Positions 26,152 to 35,361 of a stretch of DNA of 64,000 nucleotides are shown here, piece by piece (the stretch's first letter is position 1; every line of letters starts with the position of its first letter). The DNA is from Flavobacterium hibernum (GTDB lineage: Bacteria > Bacteroidota > Bacteroidia > Flavobacteriales > Flavobacteriaceae). The notes beneath the pieces were generated by a model. That model was given only the letters and a program-made list of their open reading frames with translations. It had not been told where the DNA came from and did no database searches. The DNA is taken from positions 248,001 through 312,000 of the forward strand of contig NZ_JPRK01000005.1 of NCBI RefSeq assembly GCF_000832125.1. The letters run 5' to 3'. Position numbers and translations under genes: made by a program.

Positions 26152-26607
26152 TTATTCACTGCTTGGGTGTAAAATTGCGCTAGAATCGGCAATCCATTTT
26201 TTTGCTCCACCAACTTTATAGCCAAGTACTCCAAGCTTATTGATGGTTGGCTTATTTTTCCTGATTGTGATCATTACAAGACAAACCTGAGGTAACTCTT
26301 CGACACCTAAAGCATTTTTCATCATAACATTTTTCTCTTTATCTGCATCAGTCAATGAAGTATCAGACAAATCAAGTTTTAATAAAACAACATTATCACG
26401 AGACCAAACGGCAAAATCTGGTGTAGAAAAAACCTCATTCTGAATTTTCTGCCCGGCATTAGCAGCTGTGAAAAATATTAATAATGGTTTCTTTTGTGCA
26501 TCGCTCATTATAAACGCATCGCTCAAATCAGTATTCCATATTAAATTTTGAGAATGCAGTAAAAATGAACCTAAAAAGAATAGTAAAGTAAGTAGTTTTT
26601 TTGCCAT
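26152..26607 (-). CDS. Secreted thioredoxin-like protein without CxxC (paralogue A)
   Basis: About 151 residues from the ATG at 26605-26607 (MAKKLLTLLFFLGSFLLHSQ signal peptide). The fold is recognisable by comparison with the neighbour at 27543: NLIWNTDLSDAF, LLIFFTAANAGQKIQNEVF, FAVWSRDNVVLLKLDLSD, ELPQVCLV. Where the neighbour has WCGWC, this protein has AANAG, three residues shorter, so no redox cysteines remain. The cis-Pro position (LPQ) is kept. It cannot be a classical oxidoreductase; a binding or structural role is likelier. An in-frame upstream extension exists to 26679, but the paralogue comparison supports the MAKK start. Confidence 0.78.
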   Translation of the reverse strand: MAKKLLTLLFFLGSFLLHSQNLIWNTDLSDAFIMSDAQKKPLLIFFTAANAGQKIQNEVFSTPDFAVWSRDNVVLLKLDLSDTSLTDADKEKNVMMKNALGVEELPQVCLVMITIRKNKPTINKLGVLGYKVGGAKKWIADSSAILHPSSE

Positions 26608-26802
26608 ATTAAAGTGGTTTTTCATTGGGGTTATAAAATTCAAATTAACACAAAAACGACAAGTTAACAAACACTTCAAGCATAAATACTTTTAAAAAGT
26701 TACATTTTAATGAATTTTACTATTTAAATGTTAAATTTTAGACAAAATGAAAATTTAACCTCCAAAAAAAACTAAAACTACAGCAATCGCATTATTTTTT
26801 CA

Positions 26803-26838
26803 AATAAAAAAACCCTTTTCACAATAAAGCAAAAAGGG
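26803..26838 (-). terminator. Terminator of thioredoxin-like paralogue B
   Basis: On the minus strand CCCTTTT (26838-26832) pairs with AAAAGGG (26819-26813), followed by a long T-tract. The right half GTGAAAAGGGTTTTT is identical to that of the comEC terminator. Confidence 0.7.
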
Positions 26839-26877
26839 AATCTACAAATTAAACTAAGAAACTTAATTTAAATTTTA

Positions 26878-27330
26878 TTATTCACTTGGGTGCAAAAGGG
26901 CATTTGATTCGGCTATCCAAGCTTTTGCTCCCCCAGGTTTATAAGCAATCTTTCCTAGAGCGCTAAACGTGGTTTTGTTTTTTCGAATAGAGGCGCTTGC
27001 AAAGCAAACTTCTGGAAGATCCTGTACGCCAAAAGCATTCTTTAATTTCACATTTGTCTCCTTATCGCTAGCATCTGCGTTAGGATCAGATAAGTCAAGC
27101 TTTACGAGTACAACATTGTCGCGAGACCAAACAGCAAAATCTGGAGTTTTAAATATTTCGTTTTGGAGATTATCCGGTACACCTGAGGCAGTGAATAAAA
27201 TTAACATTGGTTTTCTAAGTTCATTGCTAATTGCAATAGCATCAGTCATATTAGTTCTCCAAACTAAATTTTGTGCATGCATAAAAAATGAACCTAAAAA
27301 GAATAGTAGGATAAGTAGTTTTTTCGCCAT
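26878..27330 (-). CDS. Secreted thioredoxin-like protein without CxxC (paralogue B)
   Basis: About 150 residues from the ATG at 27328-27330 (MAKKLLILLFFLGSFFMHAQ). It is clearly a tandem duplicate of paralogue A: NLVWRTNMTDA, MLILFTASGVPDNLQNEIF, FAVWSRDNVVLVKLDLSDPNADASDKETNVKLKNAFGVQDLPEVCFA. The redox site is replaced by ASGVP with the same shortening. The C-terminus (GAKAWIAESNALLHP) matches the canonical neighbour (GPSAWLTVAEGIVHP). It is predicted to be periplasmic and redox-inactive. It is transcribed with its own terminator at 26803-26838. Confidence 0.8.
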   Translation of the reverse strand: MAKKLLILLFFLGSFFMHAQNLVWRTNMTDAIAISNELRKPMLILFTASGVPDNLQNEIFKTPDFAVWSRDNVVLVKLDLSDPNADASDKETNVKLKNAFGVQDLPEVCFASASIRKNKTTFSALGKIAYKPGGAKAWIAESNALLHPSE

Positions 27331-27480
27331 ATTATATTGGTTTTGGTTAGAATAGCATGACGAAATTAACATATTATTTTAATTTTCCAATTTTTATTAA
27401 TACAAAAAATACATTATATGTTTTTTTAATCGTAATAAAACAATAAATATTTAATTAGTGATTGCTTTTTCTTACTAAAC

Positions 27481-27515
27481 AAAAAAACTCCCTACATAAC
27501 TGTAGGGAGTTTTTT
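27481..27515 (-). terminator. Terminator of the canonical thioredoxin gene
   Basis: AAAAAACTCCCTACA (27482-27496) and TGTAGGGAGTTTTTT (27501-27515) form a near-perfect stem with a short loop and T/A-rich flanks, usable from the minus strand gene ending at 27543. Confidence 0.85.
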
Positions 27516-27542
27516 AAAATATTCAAGTATTTTATTTCTTTT

Positions 27543-28010
27543 TTAAGATTTCTTTGGATGAACAATTCCTTCAGCAACTGTTAACCAAGCAGATGGACCA
27601 CCGGCAACATAACCTGTTTGACCAAGTCCTTTAAAATTTACTTTACCATCAATAGCTTCCGCACTTGTAAAATAAACCGTTGGAAACCCTTGAATTCCGA
27701 AAGCTTGTTGCAATTCGTTATTTTGATTTTTAAGCTCTGGTGTTTGCGGTGTTCTTCTCGGATAATCCAGTTCTACCAAAACAACATTATCTGTAGCCCA
27801 TTTTTTAAACTCAGCAGTTTTCAAAACTTCATTTTGCAAGCGAATACACCAACCGCACCAATCACTTCCTGTAAAGAACATAAGCATTGGCTTCTTTTCT
27901 TTATTACCCACAGTAATAGCCTCTCTTACATCCGTATACCATTTTAATTCTTGCGCCTGTGTTACAAATGCACCAACTAAAAACAATGTTATCAAAAATA
28001 TTTTTTTCAT
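27543..28010 (-). CDS. Secreted thioredoxin-family protein with CGWC active site
   Basis: 155 residues, signal peptide 1-19 (ending VTQAQ). The active site is FFTGSDWCGWCIRLQNEVL, and the cis-Pro loop is GIQGFPTVYFTS. This fits the periplasmic thioredoxin_7/DUF255-like group that reduces or shuffles disulfides in exported proteins. It is the upstream and intact member of a three-gene tandem family; the other two lost the cysteines. It has its own terminator at 27481-27515. Confidence 0.9.
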   Translation of the reverse strand: MKKIFLITLFLVGAFVTQAQELKWYTDVREAITVGNKEKKPMLMFFTGSDWCGWCIRLQNEVLKTAEFKKWATDNVVLVELDYPRRTPQTPELKNQNNELQQAFGIQGFPTVYFTSAEAIDGKVNFKGLGQTGYVAGGPSAWLTVAEGIVHPKKS

Positions 28011-28060
28011 ATACTTTTATTTTCTGCAAATTTAAACAAAAAAAGAATTGCTAATTATCC

Positions 28061-29545
28061 CTATTTTACTTCTTGCATTAATTTTCTAATAATTGGTGAG
28101 ATTGCCAATAATATCACTCCTGCAATAAGCGAATAAATAGCTAACTGGTAATACCCTTCTGTATACGATTGTAATTTAGAAACTAAAGTATCTCCAGTAT
28201 TTGATCTCGAAATCTCCGCTCCTAACTTACCCGCTGCCAATTGCCCAAAAGCACTTGCCAGGAACCACAATCCCATCATCATACCAAAAAGTCTTTTTGG
28301 AGACAGTTTTGTAATAATCGACATTCCTATTGGACCTAAACAAAGCTCTCCAATTGTAGTTACTAAGTAGGCAAAAGTAAATACGTTTAAAGATGCAATA
28401 CCTTCAGAATTTGCAAAAAACCTTGTTAGGTAGAAAATATAAAAAGAAGCAGCAAGGAATAAAAATCCAATTCCAAATTTAATCAAAGTATTAGGTTCAA
28501 TTTTTCTTTTACCCAGCCAAATCCATAGTAAACCAATAAGCGGACTTAAAACCACCACAAAAAATGTGTTTGAACTATTGTTAACTACATTGGGATCAAT
28601 TGTAAAAAACAGCAATTTATCATTTAAGTTATCTTTTGCAAAAAGTGATAATGATCCTCCACTTTGTTCATAAATAGAATTAAACAAGAAATAGAAAAAT
28701 ACAAATAGAAATGCTGCAAAAAGCTTCTTTTGCAATTTCGAATCTCCCAATTTAAACAATTCGTATGCAAAATATGAAACGGCAATTGTACCAATAGTAT
28801 ACATGAAATAATCTGTATATTTAGTATTTTTTACCATTATAAAAATAAAAGGCAAACTCAAAATCGATAAAGCATATACTGCTATTTCACGAATTCGTCT
28901 CTTTTGTGGTGTCAAATTCAATAACGGAGAATCTCCAATTGGTCCTAAATACTTTTTAGTAAATAAAAAGGTTATCAAACCTAAAAACATTACAATTGCC
29001 GCTGATAAAAAGCATAATTGCCAAGAATAAAATTTCCCTAAATAAACACATAAAGCTCCACCAAAAAGACCTCCTACATTAATTCCGGCATAGAACATTC
29101 CGTAACCGGCATCTCTTCGACCATCACTTTCATGATACAATTCTCCAACCATTGAAGACACATTTGGCTTAAAAAAACCAGTTCCAATAATCGAAAAAGC
29201 AATTCCGTAATAAAAGAAATCATGAGGCGAAACCGCAATTAAAAGATTTCCCAGAATCATTACAATTCCTCCAAAAAACAATGATTTTTTAAACCCAAGA
29301 ACTTTATCTGCAAAAATACCTCCAATAAAAGTAAAGGCATAAACAAAAGCCTGAATAGCACCATATTGCTCACTAGCATGATCTTCTTTCAAAAAAAGCT
29401 GATCTACCATAAAAATTACAAGAACCCCACGCATTCCGTAGAAACAAAAACGCTCCCACATTTCAACAAAAAACAAATACCACAATTGTTTTGGGTAATT
29501 GCCTTTAAAATTCTGAATTTCCTCTAATGTGATTTTCTGCTCCAT
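28061..29545 (-). CDS. POT-family peptide:proton symporter (paralogue 1)
   Basis: 494 residues with 12-14 hydrophobic segments. The proton-coupling motif ExxER is seen in LWYLFFVEMWERFCFYGMR, and the PTR2 signature lies in AGYGMFYAGINVGGLFGGALC. The last of the three POT genes on this strand; it begins 15 bases after the second. It imports di- and tripeptides across the inner membrane. Confidence 0.93.
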   Translation of the reverse strand: MEQKITLEEIQNFKGNYPKQLWYLFFVEMWERFCFYGMRGVLVIFMVDQLFLKEDHASEQYGAIQAFVYAFTFIGGIFADKVLGFKKSLFFGGIVMILGNLLIAVSPHDFFYYGIAFSIIGTGFFKPNVSSMVGELYHESDGRRDAGYGMFYAGINVGGLFGGALCVYLGKFYSWQLCFLSAAIVMFLGLITFLFTKKYLGPIGDSPLLNLTPQKRRIREIAVYALSILSLPFIFIMVKNTKYTDYFMYTIGTIAVSYFAYELFKLGDSKLQKKLFAAFLFVFFYFLFNSIYEQSGGSLSLFAKDNLNDKLLFFTIDPNVVNNSSNTFFVVVLSPLIGLLWIWLGKRKIEPNTLIKFGIGFLFLAASFYIFYLTRFFANSEGIASLNVFTFAYLVTTIGELCLGPIGMSIITKLSPKRLFGMMMGLWFLASAFGQLAAGKLGAEISRSNTGDTLVSKLQSYTEGYYQLAIYSLIAGVILLAISPIIRKLMQEVK

Positions 29546-29559
29546 TTATATATAAATAA

Positions 29560-31218
29560 TTAATTGATTCCTTTTTCTTTCATTACTTTGTTAAGTTGCT
29601 TTACTAAACCAAACATTAGTACAGTTGCAAACATTAACAATGCGAAATTCACCCAAAAAAAATTGGCTTTATCATCGTATGTATCCCACATACTAGCTAA
29701 AACTCCACTTAGCTTATTCCCGATCGAGGTAGACAAAAACCAACCTCCCATCATTAAGGAAGTAATATTAACGGGACTTAATTTAGAAACTACCGATAAT
29801 CCCATAGGACTCAAAAACAATTCTCCAATGGTTATGATTCCGTAATTTGCTACTAACCACCAAGCGCTGACTTTTTCTGCTCCGTTATTTCCAATTTTTA
29901 CAGCCGCAATCATAATTAAAACTGACAGGGCCGAAATTAACAAACCGAAAGCAATTTTCGTTGGTGTTGACGGCTCTTTTTTTCTAATACGTAAAAAAGA
30001 GAAAAATGCAACAACCAAAGGCGTTAGTATAATTACCCAACCCGGATTAATGGACTGACTTAAGTTTGTAGCCCAAAGATGTACTTTGCCTCCTTCAGCA
30101 GGTAGCTTTTCTGGCGCTACATTCCTAAAGTATAAAGGATAATTAACTTCTTTTTGAACAACTCCATTTACTTTTTGCAAACGAAACTGGGCGTCGTAAA
30201 GCTCTGTTGATTCTTTTTTATATTCGACTTCTTTTGCCAATTTTAACTTTCCTACTATTTGACCAGTCGTACCGGTTACTTCTCGATCTGTATAACGATC
30301 TGCCCAGGTTGTAAGTGCAGAACCATTAAGTTTAAACACTCCCCAAAACAAAATCACTACGCCAAAAATCGCCAAAAGAGCTCCTATCGATCGTTTATCC
30401 TCGGCTTTTGCTTTGAAGTAAATTGTTCCGTAAAAGAAAACTATCGGGATACAAGCAAAAATAAAAGCATCTGTACTATCTGAACCAAAGATCGAGCTAT
30501 TCAAATTAGTTTCTGATGCAACTCCTTTTACCAACCAACCAATTGCCCCAAAAATAAATGATGGCAATAAAATAAAAAGGATAATTTTATAAAACGGCAT
30601 ATCACCCTCCTGCACACCTTTTTTCTGATCGTGTCCTACATAATGCTTAGTCCCTAATAAAAATACTATTACGCCAATAAACATACCAACTCCGGCAGCC
30701 ATAAAAGCCCAATGCCAACCTAAAAGAATTTGCAAGGCCGCACCAAAGAAATTACAGATAAAACCACCCACATTGATTCCCATATAGAAAATATTGTAGC
30801 CCTCGTCTTTTTTATCTTTATACTTTTCATTATTATAAAAACTTCCTAATAATGTAGAAATATTAGGTTTAAAAAAACCATTTCCAACAATCACAAAAGT
30901 CATGGCAATATAAAGTACAGTTATGTCGTGTACTCCCATTAAGAAGTAACCAATCCCCATTAAAATCCCTCCGAAAACAATCGATTTTTTATACCCTAAA
31001 TATCGATCAGCAATAAGTCCACCAATAAAAGGAGTTAAAAAAACCAATGCAATAAAAGTTCCGTATAAATCAGAAGCTTCTTTCTCGGTCATAGCAAAAC
31101 CGGCCTTTACATCTTTTAGATATAAAGTAAAAATCCCGATCATTAAATAGTAACCAAAACGTTCCCACATTTCAGATAAAAACAAAAAAGGTAACGCTTT
31201 TGGGTGCTTCTTCCACAT
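29560..31218 (-). CDS. POT-family peptide:proton symporter (paralogue 2)
   Basis: About 552 residues from the ATG at 31216-31218 (MWKKHPKALPF). A frame continues upstream to 31278, but that stretch contains a perfect hairpin (31246-31269) with a T-rich tail, which argues it is leader rather than coding. The ExxER motif is LSEMWERFGYY and the signature GYNIFYMGINVGGFICN. A hydrophilic insert of about 95 residues in the middle (about 310-405, rich in Lys/Glu) distinguishes it from paralogue 1. Imports small peptides. Confidence 0.9.
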   Translation of the reverse strand: MWKKHPKALPFLFLSEMWERFGYYLMIGIFTLYLKDVKAGFAMTEKEASDLYGTFIALVFLTPFIGGLIADRYLGYKKSIVFGGILMGIGYFLMGVHDITVLYIAMTFVIVGNGFFKPNISTLLGSFYNNEKYKDKKDEGYNIFYMGINVGGFICNFFGAALQILLGWHWAFMAAGVGMFIGVIVFLLGTKHYVGHDQKKGVQEGDMPFYKIILFILLPSFIFGAIGWLVKGVASETNLNSSIFGSDSTDAFIFACIPIVFFYGTIYFKAKAEDKRSIGALLAIFGVVILFWGVFKLNGSALTTWADRYTDREVTGTTGQIVGKLKLAKEVEYKKESTELYDAQFRLQKVNGVVQKEVNYPLYFRNVAPEKLPAEGGKVHLWATNLSQSINPGWVIILTPLVVAFFSFLRIRKKEPSTPTKIAFGLLISALSVLIMIAAVKIGNNGAEKVSAWWLVANYGIITIGELFLSPMGLSVVSKLSPVNITSLMMGGWFLSTSIGNKLSGVLASMWDTYDDKANFFWVNFALLMFATVLMFGLVKQLNKVMKEKGIN

Positions 31219-31245
31219 AACTGTAATCTCTTTAAAATTAAAAAT

Positions 31246-31269
31246 ACCTACAAGTCTAAACCTGTAGGT
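31246..31269 (-). terminator. Hairpin between POT genes 3 and 2 (terminator or attenuator)
   Basis: On the minus strand ACCTACA (31269-31263) pairs with TGTAGGT (31252-31246), followed by ATTTTTAATTTT. It lies 25 bases after the stop of the upstream POT gene and 28 before the next start. It may lower expression of downstream genes. Confidence 0.55.
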
Positions 31270-31294
31270 AATTTTCATATATTATTTTTAATAT

Positions 31295-32980
31295 TTATCT
31301 AACACCGTGCATCATCTTCTTCAAGAATGGAGTCAAAATAAATAATACAATTGCCGCAATTCCTGTAAGAACTACAAATACCATAAAGAATTCATATAAA
31401 TTATGGATTTCAAATCCTGCAAAAAAGTGATTCGTAGCACTAATTTGATGTTTATCCAATAATGCTAATTGCTCAGCAGTAGGCGTTACAGTTTTATCTA
31501 AAATTGCCTGAAGATCAATCCCTAATTCTTTTGCTTTTACAAATTTATCACCAGTAGCCGGCAAAATAGATCCTAAAGTTCCTCCTAAAGCATAACCAGA
31601 TGCATTAGACAAGAAGAATACTCCGTATAATAATGAAGCAAAACGTTTTGGAGATAATTTACCTACTAGTGACAAACCAATAGGAGACAAACATAACTCT
31701 GCACATGTGTTTAAGAAGTATAATAAGATAAGCCATTTAATAGCTAATAAACCTGAAGTTCCAATATATGAAACCTGAGTAGCAATCATAAAGAAACTGA
31801 TTGAAATCACTACTAAACCAAATGCTAATTTCACCGGAGAAATTGGCTCTTTTCCACTCGCTCTAAGTGTATCCCAAAGAACACTAAACGGAACTGCTAA
31901 TGCCACAACGAATAAACCGTTGAAAATTTGCACCATTGAAGCGGGCATTTGAAAACCAAAGAAATTTCTATCCGTTTGATTGTCTGCAATAAATGTTAGT
32001 GATGAACCTGCTTGCTCAAAAGCAGCCCAGAAGAAAATAATGAAGAACGAAACGATATAAATTACAATTATTCTATCTCTTTCAATTTTTGTTAAAGATG
32101 AATCTGAAATAATTAATCCTGCCAATGCAATACCACTTGAATAAATCAAGGTATAAATTAAGTTTTGACCTACTCCGTAATGGAAAATAAAACCTAAAAC
32201 AATAAATGCAAGTCCTGCAACAGTCAAAGCTGTATTCGAGAAGTTAGCAGTTTGCGCTTCACCTTCTTCAAAATCTGCAGCTTCATTTTTAGATGGCAAA
32301 CCTCCTAATGGTCTTCCTTCCGGAGATACTACATATTTATTTTTCAAGAAGTAAAAAAGAGTTGTTCCTAAAAGCATTGCAATCGAAGCTGCCAAGAAAC
32401 CCCATTTAAAAGCATGAATATCTCTAATTCCACCAGAATCTTTAACATCTCCTAACATTGGACAAATATATTGACCTAAGAAAGCTCCTAAGTTAATCCC
32501 CATATAGAAAATAGTAAAAGCTGTATCTAGTTTTGTTTTTTCTTGTTTTGGATACAAACTACCAACCATACTAGAAATATTTGGCTTAAAGAATCCGTTA
32601 CCAAAAACGATAACTCCCAAACCACAATACATAATTGTTGTAGCCAAAGACAAATTACCCTCGAAAATAGCTCCACTGGTAAACAATAGCAACTGTCCAG
32701 CGGCCATCATCAATCCTCCTAATAAAATACAGTTTCTATTTCCAAAAAAACGATCGGCAATAAAACCTCCCAACATTGGCGTTAAGTAACAAAGCCCAAG
32801 GAAACCTCCATAAATTAAAGAAGCTTCTTCTTCCTTCATTAATAATGAGTTTACAAGAAATAAAGTTAATAAAGCTCGCATTCCATAGAAATTGAATCGC
32901 TCCCACATCTCCGTTCCAAACAATACCCAAAGTCCTTTTGGATGCGCAGTTTTTACTTGAGTTTCTCCCATATTATTCAT
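31295..32980 (-). CDS. POT-family peptide:proton symporter (paralogue 3)
   Basis: 561 residues. Motifs are LWVLFGTEMWERFNFYGMR (ExxER) and TAFTIFYMGINLGAFLGQYICP. About 14 hydrophobic segments, with an extra loop before the last helix (about 480-530, AKELGIDLQAILDKTVTPTAEQ). It starts 27 bases after the DPP-IV-type peptidase, so peptide cleavage and peptide uptake are encoded in one unit. Confidence 0.92.
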   Translation of the reverse strand: MNNMGETQVKTAHPKGLWVLFGTEMWERFNFYGMRALLTLFLVNSLLMKEEEASLIYGGFLGLCYLTPMLGGFIADRFFGNRNCILLGGLMMAAGQLLLFTSGAIFEGNLSLATTIMYCGLGVIVFGNGFFKPNISSMVGSLYPKQEKTKLDTAFTIFYMGINLGAFLGQYICPMLGDVKDSGGIRDIHAFKWGFLAASIAMLLGTTLFYFLKNKYVVSPEGRPLGGLPSKNEAADFEEGEAQTANFSNTALTVAGLAFIVLGFIFHYGVGQNLIYTLIYSSGIALAGLIISDSSLTKIERDRIIVIYIVSFFIIFFWAAFEQAGSSLTFIADNQTDRNFFGFQMPASMVQIFNGLFVVALAVPFSVLWDTLRASGKEPISPVKLAFGLVVISISFFMIATQVSYIGTSGLLAIKWLILLYFLNTCAELCLSPIGLSLVGKLSPKRFASLLYGVFFLSNASGYALGGTLGSILPATGDKFVKAKELGIDLQAILDKTVTPTAEQLALLDKHQISATNHFFAGFEIHNLYEFFMVFVVLTGIAAIVLFILTPFLKKMMHGVR

Positions 32981-33007
32981 TATTTATTTTAAGGTTTAAA
33001 GTTTTAA

Positions 33008-35179
33008 TTATAAGTTTTCTTTGATAAAGTTAGTCATTTTATTATAAAGCTGAATTCTCGTTTTCCCACCGTAAATACCATGGTTTTTATCTGGATATAT
33101 CTGAGAATCAAATTGTTTGTTTGCCTGAATTAAAGCTTCCATCATTTGCATAGAGTTCTGTACGTGAACGTTGTCATCTGCAGATCCGTGAATCAATAAA
33201 AACTTACCTTTTAATTTATCTACGTGATTTATTGGAGAGTTTTGATCGTATCCGCTCGCATTTTCTTGTGGAGTTTGCATGTATCTTTCTGTGTAAACAC
33301 TATCATAAAAACGCCAGTTTGTAACCGGAGCAACAGCAATTGCCATTTTGAAAATATCATTCCCTTGAAAAATACAGTTTGAAGCCATAAATCCACCATA
33401 GCTCCAACCGAAGATTCCAATTCTTGAAGCATCTACATAAGAATAAGCTCCAATTACTTTTGCAGCATCAATTTGATCCTGAACTTCGTATTTTCCTAAT
33501 TCTTTTTGAGTTACTTTTTTGAAATCAGCACCTTTAAAACCAGTTCCTCTTCCATCAACGCAAGCAACGATATATCCTTGTTGTGTTAAAGAAGCAAACC
33601 AATAATCGTCAGTATTGTTCCAATCGTTATTTACTTGTTGAGATCCCGGACCAGAATATTGGTACATGAAAACTGGATATTTTTTAGAAGGATCAAAATC
33701 TTTTGGTTTTAAAATCCATGCATTAAGTTCGTTTCCTTTAGCCGTTTTTAAAACAAAAAACTCTTTTGTTGGTAAGTTATACGCTTTCAATTTAGCTGCA
33801 AGAGCCTCATTGTTTTCGATAACCTGAATTTCTTTTCCAGTTTTAGCCTCGTTTAAAGTATAAGTTGTAGGCTGAGAAGCACTTGAGAATGTATTAATAA
33901 AGAATTGGAAGTTTGGACTAAAAGTTGCCGCATTAGTTCCTGTGTTTTTAGACAAACGTACTTTGTTTTTCCCGTCTAAACCTATTCTGTAAATATCTCT
34001 GTTAATAGAACCGTTTTCTGTAGATTGATAGAAAACCGTTTTTGTTTTTTCGTCGAAACCGTAGTATGAAGTTACTTCCCAGTTTCCTTTTGTAACCTGA
34101 TTTTTTAATTTTCCGGTTTTATCATAAACGTAAATATGATTGAAACCATCTTTTTCGCTTGTCCAAATAAAGCTATTATCTTTTAAGAAAGTCAAATTAT
34201 CTGTCACATCAACATAAGCTTTGTCTTTTTCATTCAAAACTACTTTTGCAGCAGCAGTTGTTCCATCAATAAACAACAAATCAAGATTATCCTGGTGACG
34301 GTTTAAAACCTGAGCAGATAAGGTATTATTTTCGTTTGTCCATTGCAATCTTGCAATGTAGAAGTCATTATAATTTCCTAAATCAACTTTTTTAGTTGCA
34401 TTTGCAGCCGCATCATATATATGTAGTGAAACTAACGAATTTTTTTCTCCTGCTTTTGGATATTTAAAAGTTTCAATTGTTGGATACAAATCTTTTTGAA
34501 AGATAGACATTGAAAATTCCGGAACTGCACTTTCATCAAAACGAATATAAGCCAATTTTTTACTGTCTTTACTCCAATCAAAAGCTCTTACAAAAGCAAA
34601 CTCTTCTTCATAAACCCAATCCGTAATACCATTAATGATTGCATTTTTCTTTCCATCAGTAGTAACTGCTGTCGATTTTTTTGAAGCTAAATCATATACA
34701 TAAAGATTATTTTCTTTAGCATAAGCGATTTTAGTTCCATCAGGTGAGAAAGTTGGCTCCTGAACCTGAAAATCAAATAGTTTAGTTAGGGATTTTGCAG
34801 CGATGTCATATAAAAAATAATCTGCTGTAAACGAGTGACGAAAGATATGATTGGTATTGCACGCAATTAAAATCTTTTTTTCTGAAGCATCAAAAGTATA
34901 ACTATCAATTCCGTCAGCAAGTTGCTTATGGTTTTTAGTATCAATTAAATTAGACACTTTTTTTAACGTAGCAAAATCATATAAATCAATTTGCATCGTT
35001 CTACTTGCCTGATCTACATTTAAGACCGTATATTGATCTGTATTCTTTAATGATTGCAATTCAGTCATTCCCTTTGCACGAAATGCACCGCTATAAATAT
35101 TCTCAACAGTAATTTTTTGTTGACCAAAAACGGTAGCAACTAAAAACAAAAAAATAACAGTAATTTTACTTGTATTCAT
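33008..35179 (-). CDS. Dipeptidyl-peptidase IV-type S9 serine peptidase
   Basis: About 723 residues from the ATG at 35177-35179 (MNTSKITVIFLFLVATVFGQ signal peptide); an in-frame extension reaches 35242 but disrupts a normal signal sequence. Residues about 30-460 are the DPPIV_N beta-propeller. The C-terminal alpha/beta hydrolase has Ser in FGWSYGGFMAS, Asp in HGSADDNVHVQN and His in DKNHGIYGG. The enzyme removes X-Pro (or X-Ala) dipeptides from peptide N-termini in the periplasm or at the surface. It feeds the three POT transporters encoded downstream. Confidence 0.94.
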   Translation of the reverse strand: MNTSKITVIFLFLVATVFGQQKITVENIYSGAFRAKGMTELQSLKNTDQYTVLNVDQASRTMQIDLYDFATLKKVSNLIDTKNHKQLADGIDSYTFDASEKKILIACNTNHIFRHSFTADYFLYDIAAKSLTKLFDFQVQEPTFSPDGTKIAYAKENNLYVYDLASKKSTAVTTDGKKNAIINGITDWVYEEEFAFVRAFDWSKDSKKLAYIRFDESAVPEFSMSIFQKDLYPTIETFKYPKAGEKNSLVSLHIYDAAANATKKVDLGNYNDFYIARLQWTNENNTLSAQVLNRHQDNLDLLFIDGTTAAAKVVLNEKDKAYVDVTDNLTFLKDNSFIWTSEKDGFNHIYVYDKTGKLKNQVTKGNWEVTSYYGFDEKTKTVFYQSTENGSINRDIYRIGLDGKNKVRLSKNTGTNAATFSPNFQFFINTFSSASQPTTYTLNEAKTGKEIQVIENNEALAAKLKAYNLPTKEFFVLKTAKGNELNAWILKPKDFDPSKKYPVFMYQYSGPGSQQVNNDWNNTDDYWFASLTQQGYIVACVDGRGTGFKGADFKKVTQKELGKYEVQDQIDAAKVIGAYSYVDASRIGIFGWSYGGFMASNCIFQGNDIFKMAIAVAPVTNWRFYDSVYTERYMQTPQENASGYDQNSPINHVDKLKGKFLLIHGSADDNVHVQNSMQMMEALIQANKQFDSQIYPDKNHGIYGGKTRIQLYNKMTNFIKENL

Positions 35180-35299
35180 TAGAATTATTTTAAATATAAA
35201 AAAGAGCCCAATTTTAGTAAAAAAAATGAACATAATACACATTTCATGTGTTAAATGTTAAAAAAAATAACGTTTGCGTAAATTTCAAATTTCAAATAG

Positions 35300-35332
35300 A
35301 TTGCATATAAAACTCTTAAAATGGTATCTTTG
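35300..35332 (+). promoter_or_regulatory. Probable promoter of HMG-CoA reductase gene
   Basis: ATTG (35300-35303), 21 bases, then a perfect TATCTTTG (35325-35332). The start codon follows 30 bases later. Confidence 0.55.
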
Positions 35333-35361
35333 CTGCAACTTTATTATTTAAAATACTGAGA

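Noticed and set aside
31219..31278. Longer N-terminus of POT paralogue 2
   Set aside because: It is occupied by a perfect hairpin with a T-rich tail, and MWKKHPKALPF matches the starts of the other paralogues.
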